A DNA stretch of 36,718 bases from Flavobacteriaceae bacterium (GTDB lineage Bacteria > Bacteroidota > Bacteroidia > Flavobacteriales > Flavobacteriaceae). The first letter of the stretch is position 1. The number at the start of each line of letters is the position of its first letter. The notes under the pieces are model-generated. The model made no database searches and was not told where the DNA came from. It was given only the letters and a program-made list of their open reading frames with translations. Positions 8,013 to 17,173 of this stretch are shown here, one piece after another. The DNA lies in contig JALRBW010000062.1 in the NCBI GenBank assembly GCA_023257625.1, forward strand, positions 1 through 36,718, read 5' to 3'. The translations under genes were made by a program, and so were the position numbers.

Positions 8013-9155
8013 ATGAAAGTTTATTTTGATAATGCTGCAACAACTCCACTTCGAAAAGAAGTGATTTCTGCAATGACAGAGGTTATGTCCTCTTGTTTTG
8101 GAAATCCTTCATCTAATCATTCGTTTGGGCGTACTGCAAAATCCTATTTGGAAACTGCTCGAAAAGGGATTGCAAAATTAATAGGGGCAGAACCCCAAGA
8201 AATTATTTTTACTTCAGGAGGAACAGAATCTGATAATATGATTCTTCATTGTGCTGTAAAAGACTTGGGTGTAAAAACAATAATAACTTCGCCTATCGAA
8301 CACCATGCTATACTTCACTCAATAGAAGCGTTACAGCATAATAAAAAAATTAATATTCAATTCATTAAGGTAAATGAAAAGGGAGTAATTAATAAGTCAC
8401 ATTTAGCCTCGTTACTTCAGGCCGACAATTCAAAAAAACTGCTAACCCTCATGCATGTAAATAATGAAATTGGCAATACCATAGACTTACAAGAGATAGG
8501 TCAAATGTGTCATGAAAACAATGCTTTATTTCATACCGATGCAGTTCAAGGAGTATGTCATTATACTTATAATTTGGCATCATTACCACTAGATTTTCTT
8601 TCTGCGGCGGCACATAAATTTCATGGTCCAAAAGGAATTGGTTTTTCTTTTGTTCGAAAAAATTCAGGGTTACAACCCTTTATTTATGGAGGTTCTCAGG
8701 AACGTGGATTACGCGCAGGAACTGAATCTATTCACAACATTGTAGGAATGTATACTGCACTTCAAATTGGATATCAAAATTTGGTAGTGGAACAAAACTA
8801 TATTGAAGGACTCAAGGTGTATTTTATTGAGCAAATAAAGTTACTTTTTCCAAAGGTACACTTCAATGGGAATTCAGATTCAATGCACCATGCTACCTAT
8901 ACGTTGGTAAATGTATCATTACCTATTTCAAAAGAAAAGGCACAATTATTAGATTTTCATCTTGATTTAAAAGGGATTGCTTGCTCTAAAGGAAGTGCTT
9001 GTCAATCAGGAAGTACTTCTGGATCACATGTTTTAAATTGTATTCAAAAGGGTGAAATTTCAGAATGGCCTTCGTTACGTTTTTCTTTTTCGATCTTTAA
9101 TACCAGAAAAGAAATAGATTACCTCGTTAGTGTATTGAAAGATTTTTTGGATTAA
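8013..9155 (+). CDS. Cysteine desulfurase (NifS/IscS-like)
   Basis: A 380-residue PLP enzyme of aminotransferase class V that takes sulfur from cysteine for Fe-S clusters or thiolation. It has the family start VYFDNAATTPL, the TSGGTESDN loop, the PLP lysine K202 in SAAAHKFHGPKG, and the catalytic persulfide Cys C330 in GSACQSGS. The RAGTESIHNIVG segment is also typical. The active-site loop resembles group I (IscS/NifS) enzymes. No iscU or other Fe-S assembly gene is adjacent, so the sulfur acceptor is unknown. It starts 15 bases after rocD and probably shares its transcript. Its TAA lies one base from the stop of the convergent peptidase gene. Confidence 0.92.
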   Translation: MKVYFDNAATTPLRKEVISAMTEVMSSCFGNPSSNHSFGRTAKSYLETARKGIAKLIGAEPQEIIFTSGGTESDNMILHCAVKDLGVKTIITSPIEHHAILHSIEALQHNKKINIQFIKVNEKGVINKSHLASLLQADNSKKLLTLMHVNNEIGNTIDLQEIGQMCHENNALFHTDAVQGVCHYTYNLASLPLDFLSAAAHKFHGPKGIGFSFVRKNSGLQPFIYGGSQERGLRAGTESIHNIVGMYTALQIGYQNLVVEQNYIEGLKVYFIEQIKLLFPKVHFNGNSDSMHHATYTLVNVSLPISKEKAQLLDFHLDLKGIACSKGSACQSGSTSGSHVLNCIQKGEISEWPSLRFSFSIFNTRKEIDYLVSVLKDFLD

Positions 9156-9156
9156 A

Positions 9157-10821
9157 CTAATTATTGGGTTTTCGATAAAAAATTAATTCCAATTTTTGTT
9201 TATTGCCTACACCATCCTCTGCATCTATAGTTAATCGATGTTCTGCTTGGTCAAATTCTAGATCACTAAAATCGTAAATTAAGCTTTGATTTTTAGGTTC
9301 GTATTCTAGTCGTATCCATTGTCCATTAATTTCACCTCTGTAGCTTTTTATTCCAGTTAAATCATCTTCTATTTTAAATTTCAAAAAACTGTAATTTGTA
9401 AGCCATTGACCAGATTTAAAATTTAAAGCACTAATTGTAGGTGAGAGCGTATCTTTTCTTAATGAAAATTTGCCTAAGGTAGATGATTTAGCAGTCCAGA
9501 CCTTTTCCTCTTTTTTAGTAATTAGAAACAACGGTTTGCCTTTTGTATTTAAAAGAGCTATAAAAGACTGTATTTTAGATAAACTATCTAATTCTTCAAT
9601 TTGAAAACTTACCTCAAAAGGTTTTTGAAGAGGGTAGCGATCTTCATCAACAACTAATGTATCTACTTCTTTATAAATGTTAAGCTTTACAGGTTCAAAA
9701 AAGCAATCTTTTGGGAAATAAACGGCAGCTTGTTCAAAATCAAAAAAGTGGTCAATTGAGGGATTGTAAAAATCTTTTTTGGGCTCTTTGCTATCAAACA
9801 TTGATTTTCCACCTTCAATATAAGTTTCTATATAACGTTTATTGCCGCTAAAATCTTCAACCGTAACTAGAAGTTGGTAAGAATTTCCTGCTGTAATTTC
9901 CATTTCTCCATTACCTAAATCATCTAAAAAACTAAGCTTTAAGCTGGGGTGCCTAACAAAACGTTGAATTCGAATTTTATCCTTTTTTAGAGTAGGATAG
10001 TCAACTAATAGATCTATAAATTTAGAATCGTTAAATGATAATTTATCCATTCGAATTTCAAAAAAAACTTTCCCATTTAAATGAAGTGTAGCCTTGTAAA
10101 TTCCATTTTTATTGTATGATAAGTTTTGACGATCAAATAAGCGAAGTCCTAGGTTTATTTTACCTAAGGCAGTAAGGGTAGGTGTTGTATAAATACTATC
10201 GTTTAAAGGAATAAGCGGAAATTCCTTTTTACGACTTAGTTGGCTAGTATTTTCATAAATATAAAAATTTTGAATTTGTGGTCGTTGTGTATCGCCGATT
10301 TCAATAGGAAATTGCATTGCATTTACAGGGGTTTGGTCTATCGTTTTTCGAACTTCAAAATGAAGATGAGGACCGTATGAACCTCCACTATTTCCAGAAA
10401 AGCCAATTCCTTCCCCAACAGAAATTGGAAATTCGTTCTTTTTGGGAAATAATTGAAGGGTATAACTTTCTTTTTCGTATTGTTTATTTTTCACATACTC
10501 TTCAATAGGCTGTGAAAATTTTTTTAGATGTGCATATATGCTAGTGGTTCCATCTAAATGATCTATATATAAGGCTTTTCCATATCCACTGGTACTCACA
10601 TTAATACGACTAATCCAACCTGCCTGAACACTTTTTACCGGTAAACCTTGTCTTCCTTGTGTCCGGATATCTAAACCTGCATGAAAATGAGTATTTCTCA
10701 ACTCACCAAATGTCCCTGATAATTGTATAGGAATGGATAATGGAGGTACCCAACTTCTTTCTTCCTGGCTTTGAATTGGCAAAAAAGCAATCAAAAAAAT
10801 GAAATATATGAAGAATTTCAA
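9157..10821 (-). CDS. M23 family metallopeptidase (LytM-like), exported
   Basis: A 554-residue secreted protein with a Sec signal peptide (KFFIYFIFLIAFLPIQS). The catalytic M23/LytM domain is near the N-terminus: the zinc motif H47-x3-D51 (HAGLD) and H152-x-H154 in GPHLHFEV are present, so it should be an active peptidoglycan endopeptidase. After residue ~200 comes a long beta-rich region of unknown fold, probably for binding or positioning. The start is TTG at 10821 (TTG AAA TTC); no in-frame ATG lies upstream before a stop, and an inner ATG would remove the signal peptide. It is transcribed alone, divergent from the zapA group. Confidence 0.9.
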   Translation of the reverse strand: MKFFIYFIFLIAFLPIQSQEERSWVPPLSIPIQLSGTFGELRNTHFHAGLDIRTQGRQGLPVKSVQAGWISRINVSTSGYGKALYIDHLDGTTSIYAHLKKFSQPIEEYVKNKQYEKESYTLQLFPKKNEFPISVGEGIGFSGNSGGSYGPHLHFEVRKTIDQTPVNAMQFPIEIGDTQRPQIQNFYIYENTSQLSRKKEFPLIPLNDSIYTTPTLTALGKINLGLRLFDRQNLSYNKNGIYKATLHLNGKVFFEIRMDKLSFNDSKFIDLLVDYPTLKKDKIRIQRFVRHPSLKLSFLDDLGNGEMEITAGNSYQLLVTVEDFSGNKRYIETYIEGGKSMFDSKEPKKDFYNPSIDHFFDFEQAAVYFPKDCFFEPVKLNIYKEVDTLVVDEDRYPLQKPFEVSFQIEELDSLSKIQSFIALLNTKGKPLFLITKKEEKVWTAKSSTLGKFSLRKDTLSPTISALNFKSGQWLTNYSFLKFKIEDDLTGIKSYRGEINGQWIRLEYEPKNQSLIYDFSDLEFDQAEHRLTIDAEDGVGNKQKLELIFYRKPNN

Positions 10822-10961
10822 AGTTGAATACTTGAGTTGAAATATTTAAAACGCAATATATAAAACTCATTTTAATTAGTCTTTAAATTTTAAAATCTAT
10901 TCTTTGGGTGTTAAAATTTTTAAAAACAACTTAGGTAATAATGATATATTAAAAGATTATC

Positions 10962-10969
10962 TACCTTTG
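10962..10969 (+). promoter_or_regulatory. Promoter -7 element for the zapA group
   Basis: TACCTTTG matches TAnnTTTG exactly and ends 32 bases before the ATG at 11002. It would drive the coiled-coil gene and zapA, and perhaps read into the 6S RNA and rny. No convincing -33 element is seen. Confidence 0.5.
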
Positions 10970-11001
10970 TTGGAGAGTAGATTTTTAGCGCCAAACGTGT
11001 T

Positions 11002-11307
11002 ATGAATGATCAAAATAAAGGGATTGTTTTACTAGAAGAAAATATTATCCAACTGCTCAATAAACTGAAAGACAATCATCTTCAATTGAGAAGACTTTCA
11101 GATTTGAATTCAGAATTTGAAGTACAAATTAGAGCAATGGAGTTAGAACTAGAAGCGTTGAAGAAGGAAAATCAATCATTAAAAATAGCTAATAATTTAC
11201 TCGGCAGTACAGAAGGTAAAACCGTGACTAAGAACAAAATAAATCGTTTAATCAAAGAAGTTGATTTTTGTATTCTTCAGCTTTCAGAACTTGATGGACA
11301 TGAGTGA
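11002..11307 (+). CDS. Small coiled-coil protein upstream of zapA
   Basis: A 101-residue soluble protein dominated by a coiled coil. Residues ~8-65 are heptad-rich with hydrophobic a/d positions (IIQLLNKLKDNHLQLRRL, then IRAMELELEALKKENQSLK), followed by a polar linker and a C-terminal helix (INRLIKEVDFCILQLSEL). No enzyme motif is visible. It overlaps zapA by 8 bases (ATGAGTGA), so the two are translationally coupled. The location suggests a cell-division accessory protein, perhaps a coiled-coil partner of ZapA in the role ZapB plays in E. coli. That is inference from size, fold and neighbour, not from recognised homology. Confidence 0.85.
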   Translation: MNDQNKGIVLLEENIIQLLNKLKDNHLQLRRLSDLNSEFEVQIRAMELELEALKKENQSLKIANNLLGSTEGKTVTKNKINRLIKEVDFCILQLSELDGHE

Positions 11308-11596
11308 TTTGCTTAAAATAAAATTGACCATTGCCAATAGAGTATATCCATTATCTGTAGCACCAGAGCAAGAAGCCTCTTTACGAGCTTCAGCAAAAAA
11401 AATTGAAGCTACAATACTTCAGCTCGAAAAAAATTATGCTGTTAGAGATAAACAAGATGTTCTTGCCATGTGTGCCCTTCAGTATGCGGCTCAACTAGAA
11501 TTAAATAAAAACAGTGAGCATTCTCATTCTTCAGAAACAGAAGAAAAGATTAAACAGCTTATTGATATGATAGAAGTTCACAGGGCCGTTTATTAA
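11300..11596 (+). CDS. zapA: Cell division protein ZapA
   Basis: This 98-residue protein should bind FtsZ and bundle protofilaments at the division ring. It begins with the ZapA strand pattern (LLKIKLTIANRVYPLSVAPEQEASLRASAKKIEATI) and continues into the C-terminal dimerisation helix (AMCALQYAAQLELNKN), with a short tail. I chose the ATG at 11300 because it gives the standard N-terminus; the frame extends upstream inside the preceding gene. The gene overlaps its coiled-coil neighbour by 8 bases. A 6S-like RNA and rny follow, matching flavobacterial order and recalling the E. coli zapA-ssrS link. Confidence 0.92.
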   Translation: MSDLLKIKLTIANRVYPLSVAPEQEASLRASAKKIEATILQLEKNYAVRDKQDVLAMCALQYAAQLELNKNSEHSHSSETEEKIKQLIDMIEVHRAVY

Positions 11597-11611
11597 GTTC
11601 ATTAAGATAAT

Positions 11612-11783
11612 ACAACACTGCCTGTATTAGTATTTTTTGGTAAACTCAACGAGCTTTTAATTAAAGGGGGTGAGTATCTTTTGTAAAAGCATGCTGCCTT
11701 GAGCAGATCCTTGATCAAAGGTGTAGCCCCAAACTTGTTTTACAGGAGTTTACACAAAACTTCAACTAGTACAGGCTTTTTTT
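11612..11783 (+). ncRNA. ssrS: 6S RNA, 6S-Flavo type (probable)
   Basis: The ~200-base gap between zapA and rny folds as a long rod. GCCTGTATTAG (11620-11630) pairs with CTAGTACAGGC (11766-11776) in an 11-bp closing stem with one G-U pair. Inside it, GTAAACTC (11640-11647) pairs with GAGTTTAC (11746-11753). Shorter helices near CCTTGA...TCAAAGG cap the rod. A run of seven T follows at 11777-11783, so the closing stem also makes a terminator. The position between zapA and rny matches flavobacterial 6S-Flavo RNA, which should bind RNA polymerase and dampen housekeeping transcription in stationary phase. The 5' end is approximate. Confidence 0.8.
11777..11783 (+). terminator. T-run terminating the 6S-like RNA
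   Basis: Seven T follow the 3' arm of the 11-bp closing helix (11766-11776). The stem spans the whole RNA rather than a short hairpin, so termination efficiency is uncertain and read-through into rny is possible. Confidence 0.5.
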
Positions 11784-11799
11784 AAATTAAATAGTAACA

Positions 11800-13365
11800 A
11801 TGGAACCAAACTCAATAACTATTATAATCGGAATTTTGGCAGGTGTAATTGGTTTTACAATTGGCATTCTAATCCGTAATACAAAAAATAAAACCTTGAT
11901 AGAAGCTGCAGAAAGTCAAGCCAATGAAATTATTAGAAAAGCTGAATTGGAATCTGAGTCTTTACGAAAAGAAAAAGAATTACAGGCCAAGGAGCGCTTT
12001 ATTGAATTAAAATCAAATCACGAAAGGGAAGTACACCAAAGAGAGCAAAAAGTGAATGAAATAGCCTCGCAGATCAAGCAAAAAGAGGTTTTTGTTCAGA
12101 ACGAAATTAAATTAAATGCTGAACTTAAACGAAAACTAGAACAAAATAACCTTCTTTTTGAACAACGTTTAGAAAAAGTAGAAATTAAAGAAGCTCAACT
12201 AGATGAAAAAATAAAAATTCAAATCCAAAAATTAGAATCACTTTCAAAATTATCAGCAGAAGAAGCTAAAAATGAATTGATGGAAGGAATAAAGCAACAA
12301 GCAAAATCAGAAGCGATGTCATTTATTCAGCACAGTGTGGAAGAAGCGAAATTGACTGCACAACAAGAGGCCAAAAAGATAATTATCAATACAATTCAAC
12401 GAATAGGTACTGAGGAAGCCATAGACAACTGTGTATCAATTTTTAATTTAGATTCTGATGATGTTAAAGGAAGAATTATTGGTAGAGAAGGTCGTAATAT
12501 TAGAGTTTTAGAAGCTGAAACAGGAGTTGAAATAATAGTAGATGACACTCCAGAAGCAATTATATTATCATGTTTTGATCCTGTTCGTAGAGAGATCGCC
12601 CGTTTGTCGCTTCATAGGTTGGTTAGTGATGGTAGAATCCATCCTGCACGTATTGAAGAGGTGGTAAATAAAACTAGAAAACAAGTAGAAAACGAAATCA
12701 TTGAGGTAGGAAAACGTACCGTAATTGATCTAGGAATTCACGGATTGCATCCTGAATTAGTTAAAGTAGTTGGAAGAATGAAATACCGGTCTTCTTACGG
12801 TCAAAACCTTTTGCAACATTCTCGAGAAGTTGCCAAGCTTTGTGGTGTAATGGCCTCTGAATTGGGATTAAATCCTAAACTAGCTAAACGCGCAGGGTTA
12901 TTGCATGATATTGGAAAGGTGCCAGAAGAAGAAGTGGAAACCCCACATGCTTTATTAGGTATGGAATGGGCTGAAAAGTTTGGAGAAAAGTCTGATGTAT
13001 GTAATGCAATTGGAGCTCACCATGATGAAATTGAAATGACCTCTTTACTTTCCCCTATTGTTCAAGTTTGTGATGCTATTTCTGGAGCTAGACCTGGGGC
13101 AAGAAGACAAGTTCTAGACAGTTATGTTCAGCGATTAAAAGATCTTGAAAAGATTGCTTATGATTTTAATGGTGTTAACAAAGCTTATGCCATTCAAGCG
13201 GGAAGGGAACTTCGGGTATTTGTTGAAAGTGAACATGTTTCTGACGATTTAGCTGCTCAATTATCTTTTGAAATTTCTCAAAAAATACAAACAGATATGA
13301 CATATCCAGGACAGGTTAAGGTAACCGTAATTAGAGAAACCCGAGCTGTAAATGTTGCAAAATAA
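11800..13365 (+). CDS. rny: Ribonuclease Y
   Basis: This 521-residue membrane-anchored endoribonuclease initiates mRNA decay. One N-terminal transmembrane helix (residues ~5-25, [20 protein letters not shown]) is followed by a long charged coiled coil to about residue 200. A KH RNA-binding domain follows ([15 protein letters not shown], ~225-240), then an HD phosphohydrolase domain with H369-D370 in LLHDIGKV and a second HHDEI motif. Domains, order and length are all canonical. It starts 16 bases after the 6S RNA T-run, and its stop is one base from that of the convergent aquaporin gene. Closeness to 6S RNA may allow shared or read-through transcription. Confidence 0.96.
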   Translation: MEPNSITIIIGILAGVIGFTIGILIRNTKNKTLIEAAESQANEIIRKAELESESLRKEKELQAKERFIELKSNHEREVHQREQKVNEIASQIKQKEVFVQNEIKLNAELKRKLEQNNLLFEQRLEKVEIKEAQLDEKIKIQIQKLESLSKLSAEEAKNELMEGIKQQAKSEAMSFIQHSVEEAKLTAQQEAKKIIINTIQRIGTEEAIDNCVSIFNLDSDDVKGRIIGREGRNIRVLEAETGVEIIVDDTPEAIILSCFDPVRREIARLSLHRLVSDGRIHPARIEEVVNKTRKQVENEIIEVGKRTVIDLGIHGLHPELVKVVGRMKYRSSYGQNLLQHSREVAKLCGVMASELGLNPKLAKRAGLLHDIGKVPEEEVETPHALLGMEWAEKFGEKSDVCNAIGAHHDEIEMTSLLSPIVQVCDAISGARPGARRQVLDSYVQRLKDLEKIAYDFNGVNKAYAIQAGRELRVFVESEHVSDDLAAQLSFEISQKIQTDMTYPGQVKVTVIRETRAVNVAK

Positions 13366-13366
13366 T

Positions 13367-14116
13367 TTAAAGTTTTATTAAAAAGCTAAAAAGTAAACCA
13401 GCCACACTTCCACCAACGATAGGTCCTAAAACAGGAATCCAGCTGTAAGACCAATCAGCTTTTTTGTTTTTTCGTGGTAGCATTTGATAAACTATACGAG
13501 GTCCAAGATCACGAGCAGGATTAATAGCATATCCAGTTGTTCCTCCTAAAGCCAACCCAATCAACCATACTAAAATTCCTACTGGAAGCGCATCTAATGC
13601 TCCTAAACCAAAATTTTGTACTTCACTCCCTTGTATTTCTATAGAGGGTCCAACTATAAATAGTGCTCCAAAAACCAACATAAATGTTCCTATGACTTCA
13701 CTGAAAAAGTTATTTTTAAAATTTCGGATAGCAGGTCCTGTACAGAATGTACTTCGCACGCTGGCCTCCTCTTTGGTTGCACGAAAGTGATCAATATAAG
13801 TTAGGTATGCCAACCAACTCCCTAACATGGCACCTAAGAGTTGAGCTACACAATATCCGGGAACTGAAGCCCAATTAAATTTACCGGCAAATGCCATACC
13901 TAAAGTTACTGCAGGATTAAGATGTGCACCACTCGTTTGGGCCGTAATATAGACGGCAACAAACACAGCAAATCCCCATGCACAAGTAATTAATATCCAT
14001 GGAGTTTGTCCTGAGGCGATAGTATTTTTTAAATTTACATTGGCAACAATTCCTGAACCAAAAAGCAAAAGGATTGTAGTACCTATAAATTCTGCTAAAA
14101 AGGGAGAAGAGATCAT
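13367..14116 (-). CDS. glpF: Glycerol uptake facilitator, aquaporin family
   Basis: A 249-residue MIP channel for passive glycerol entry across the inner membrane. It has six membrane helices and both half-helix motifs: HLNPAVTLG in the first half and INPARDLGPRI in the second. The Asp after NPAR is the usual mark of glycerol facilitators rather than strict water channels. I use the ATG at 14116, which overlaps the glpD stop as ATGA; a frame extension to 14170 is polar and unlike the family. It is the last gene of the minus-strand operon and, with GlpK and GlpD, completes glycerol uptake, phosphorylation and oxidation. Confidence 0.93.
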   Translation of the reverse strand: MISSPFLAEFIGTTILLLFGSGIVANVNLKNTIASGQTPWILITCAWGFAVFVAVYITAQTSGAHLNPAVTLGMAFAGKFNWASVPGYCVAQLLGAMLGSWLAYLTYIDHFRATKEEASVRSTFCTGPAIRNFKNNFFSEVIGTFMLVFGALFIVGPSIEIQGSEVQNFGLGALDALPVGILVWLIGLALGGTTGYAINPARDLGPRIVYQMLPRKNKKADWSYSWIPVLGPIVGGSVAGLLFSFLIKL

Positions 14117-15663
14117 ATTTGATATTTTTTTATTAAAGATGAAAATAAATTTAATTCCTTTATAATCCACTCAGAATCAGCGTTAAGTTCATCAGCCATA
14201 ATTGTTGCCACTTTTGGGGCAATTTTTTCTGTTTCATAAGCGTCTAAAAATAAACAACGAGTTCTACGGGCCAAAACATCTTCTAAATGTATAGCCATTT
14301 CTTCTCGAACTGCCCAGCGAATTTGATTTTCCGTAATGTGTAATTTATTAGAAAGCGATTGCATTGCAGTTTTGGGATTGATATTTATTAGTTTTTGAAC
14401 TTCTGTTCCGTAGCAATGTAACGGATCACTCCAATCAGAATTATAATCAAAACCAAAGATTGGCAAGGTGTCAGTTTCGCATTTTCTCTCTGAAAGCCCT
14501 CCAACCAATTGAATGGTATTTACAGCATCTTCCGCAATTTTTCTATAAGTTGTCCATTTTCCGCCTAAAACACTTATTAAACCGCTAGTACTGACTGTAA
14601 TTTTGTGATGACGAGAAACTTCTTTAGTACTTTCATTATTATCAGAAGATGCCGCCAATGGACGAAGGCCAGCAAAAACACTTTTTACATCTTTTCTGGT
14701 AGGTTTTTTAGTCATGTAAGCTCCGGCATTATCAAGAATAAATTGAATTTCCTCTTCTAAGGGTATGGGATCTTCTAAGGCTTTTTTTATAGGAGTATCT
14801 GTAGTGCCCACTACAACATATTGATTCCAAGGCACAGCAAATAAAACCCTACCATCAGTAGTATGAGGGACCATAATTGCATGCGGTCCGTTCAAAAATT
14901 TTTTTTCAATTACCAAATGAACTCCTTGCGAAGGGCGAATCATTTTTGGTGTATTGGGTTGATCCATTTGGATGATCTCATCGGAAAATACTCCAGTAGC
15001 ATTTACAACAACTTTCGTTTTAATGGTTTTTTTTATATCATTTATTCGATCGGTAAGGTGAATTCCTGTAATGAGATTATCTGTTTTTTCTAAACCAGTG
15101 ACTTCACAATAATTTATCAACTTTGCTCCTTGTTGATGTGCTGTTAGTGCCAAGCTAATAGCCATACGAGCATCATCAAATTGACCATCGTGGTAAATGA
15201 CACCTCCCCGTAATCCTTCTCTATTTACATTTGGAATAAGTTTCAGTGTTTCCTCCCTATCAAGAATAGTTGAAGGACCTAGACCTAATTTTCCAGCCAT
15301 CATATCATATACTTTTAAACCCAGTCCATAAAAAGGACTATTCCACCAATCATAAGAAGGAATAACAAAGCTTAAATCTTGAACCAAATGAGGTGCATTT
15401 TTACGCATAATACCACGCTCACGAAGGGCTTCAATAACTAATGAAATATCCCCATTTTGTAAATAACGAACTCCACCATGAACTAATTTAGTACTTCGAG
15501 ATGAAGTGCCTTTTGCAAAATCATATTTTTCAAGAAGAAGGGTTTTATGCCCTCTATTAGCAGCATCTACAGCAATGCCTAATCCTGATGCACCACCACC
15601 AATAACAACAATATCCCATTCTGATTGAGAGTCAAGTTGTTTTAGTTGATCCGCTCTTTTCAT
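14113..15663 (-). CDS. glpD: Glycerol-3-phosphate dehydrogenase, FAD-dependent
   Basis: A 516-residue flavoenzyme that oxidises glycerol-3-phosphate to dihydroxyacetone phosphate and passes electrons to quinone at the inner membrane. The N-terminal FAD dinucleotide-binding motif is DIVVIGGGASGLGIAVDAANRG, followed by the family stretch GTSSRSTKLVHGGVRYLQ. A conserved GLRPLAAS segment sits near residue 330, and a C-terminal DAO_C domain follows after residue ~380. It starts within the glpK stop (ATGA overlap at 15660-15663) and ends within the glpF start (ATGA at 14113-14116), so glpK, glpD and glpF are translationally coupled. No glpR regulator is visible nearby. Confidence 0.95.
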   Translation of the reverse strand: MKRADQLKQLDSQSEWDIVVIGGGASGLGIAVDAANRGHKTLLLEKYDFAKGTSSRSTKLVHGGVRYLQNGDISLVIEALRERGIMRKNAPHLVQDLSFVIPSYDWWNSPFYGLGLKVYDMMAGKLGLGPSTILDREETLKLIPNVNREGLRGGVIYHDGQFDDARMAISLALTAHQQGAKLINYCEVTGLEKTDNLITGIHLTDRINDIKKTIKTKVVVNATGVFSDEIIQMDQPNTPKMIRPSQGVHLVIEKKFLNGPHAIMVPHTTDGRVLFAVPWNQYVVVGTTDTPIKKALEDPIPLEEEIQFILDNAGAYMTKKPTRKDVKSVFAGLRPLAASSDNNESTKEVSRHHKITVSTSGLISVLGGKWTTYRKIAEDAVNTIQLVGGLSERKCETDTLPIFGFDYNSDWSDPLHCYGTEVQKLININPKTAMQSLSNKLHITENQIRWAVREEMAIHLEDVLARRTRCLFLDAYETEKIAPKVATIMADELNADSEWIIKELNLFSSLIKKYQI

Positions 15664-17150
15664 AAGGAGTTAACGTTACAAACCTTTTTGATTCGATCTT
15701 CCCATAAATTAACTATCTGTTCAGTATTGGAAGGATTAAGGGGTTTAAATTCTACATCTTTTTGCCAAATGTTTTTTAAAGCTTCTAAAGAAGGCCAGTA
15801 CCCTACAGCTAAGCCAGCGAAAAAAGCAGCACCAAGGGCAGTTGTCTCCGTGGTTTGCGGTCTTATAACAGTTGTGTTGAGAAGGTTTGCCTGTATTTGC
15901 ATTAACAGATTATTTGTACTTCCTCCTCCATCAACTTTAAGTGTACTGAAAGTTGTTTTGGCATCTTTTTGCATTTCAACTACAATTTCTCTTGTCCGCA
16001 TAGCAATAGCTTCTAGAGCTGCTCGTGCAATATGTCCTTTTTGAGTTCCTCGAGTAATTCCTAATATAGTACCAGTGGCGTGAGGATCCCAATGTGGTGC
16101 TCCCAAACCAGCTAAGGCTGGAATAAAGGTTATTCCTCCATTGTTTTCCACTGTTTCTGCCAAGGCTTCAATTTCTGGAGCAGAGGAGATAATTCCCATT
16201 TGATCTCGTAACCATTGAACTACTGCCCCTGCGATAAAAACACTCCCCTCTAAGGCATAAGCTACTTTTCCATTTAATTGGTACCCAATAGTGGTAAGCA
16301 TTCTATTTGTGGATTGAACAGGAGTTGAGCCTGTATTCATAATACAAAAGCAACCTGTTCCATAGGTGTTTTTAACCTCTCCTGGGTGTATACACATTTG
16401 CCCGAATAAGGCAGCTTGTTGATCTCCAGCGATTCCAGAAATTGGAATACTATGACCAAATAGTGAAGCTTCAGTAGCACCAACAATTTCAGAACAGGAA
16501 ACTGTTTTGGGTAAGAGAGAGGGTGGAACATCTAAAAGAGAAAGTAGTTCGTTGTCCCATGAGAGATTATGAATATTAAATAATAATGTTCTACTTGCGT
16601 TTGTAACGTCAGTCACATGAACTTCTCCCTTTGTTAAATTCCAAATTAACCAAGAATCGATTGTGCCAAAGGCTAAATTACCCAATTCTGCTTCTTTGCG
16701 AAGTGTAGGATCTTGATCTAAGATCCACTTTATTTTGGTTCCAGAAAAATAAGCATCTAGAATTAATCCTGTTTTTTCATAAAAGTAAGTGCTTTTACCT
16801 TTTTTTTCAAGGTCTGTACAAAGTTGAGCTGTTCTTCGGTCTTGCCAAACAATGGCTCGATAAACAGGTTTGCCTGTTATGCGATTCCAGATTACGGTTG
16901 TTTCTCGTTGGTTGGTTATCCCCATTCCCTTTATTTGTTGAGATTGAATACCAGCAGATTTAATTGCTTCTCGAATAGCTTTTACTTGGGTTGTCCAAAT
17001 TTCTTCAGCATCGTGTTCTACCCAACCTTCTTTAGGAAAGTGTTGTGTAAATTCATATTGAGCCATTCCGATGGTTTCTCCTTTTTGATTGAACACTAAT
17101 GCACGAGAACTTGTTGTTCCTGCATCAATTGCCAAAATAAATTCTTCCAT
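15660..17150 (-). CDS. glpK: Glycerol kinase
   Basis: A 496-residue FGGY-family kinase converting glycerol and ATP to glycerol-3-phosphate. It shows the N-terminal phosphate-binding motif LAIDAGTTSSRALVF, the WVEHDAEEIW substrate-side segment, the GITNQRETTV motif, the AGDQQAALFGQ signature and the DGGGSTNNLLMQIQANLL adenosine motif. Length and motifs are those of an active GlpK. It begins 23 bases downstream of the gluconate-dehydrogenase subunit 3-like gene, so it is probably read with the upstream oxidoreductase genes, and it overlaps glpD by ATGA. Confidence 0.96.
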   Translation of the reverse strand: MEEFILAIDAGTTSSRALVFNQKGETIGMAQYEFTQHFPKEGWVEHDAEEIWTTQVKAIREAIKSAGIQSQQIKGMGITNQRETTVIWNRITGKPVYRAIVWQDRRTAQLCTDLEKKGKSTYFYEKTGLILDAYFSGTKIKWILDQDPTLRKEAELGNLAFGTIDSWLIWNLTKGEVHVTDVTNASRTLLFNIHNLSWDNELLSLLDVPPSLLPKTVSCSEIVGATEASLFGHSIPISGIAGDQQAALFGQMCIHPGEVKNTYGTGCFCIMNTGSTPVQSTNRMLTTIGYQLNGKVAYALEGSVFIAGAVVQWLRDQMGIISSAPEIEALAETVENNGGITFIPALAGLGAPHWDPHATGTILGITRGTQKGHIARAALEAIAMRTREIVVEMQKDAKTTFSTLKVDGGGSTNNLLMQIQANLLNTTVIRPQTTETTALGAAFFAGLAVGYWPSLEALKNIWQKDVEFKPLNPSNTEQIVNLWEDRIKKVCNVNSL

Positions 17151-17173
17151 GTAATCTAAATTTTAAATTTAAA

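Noticed and set aside
15646-16044. Plus-strand 132-residue open frame opposite glpK
   Set aside because: It lies antisense to well-supported glpK and glpD coding sequence, with no recognisable domain.
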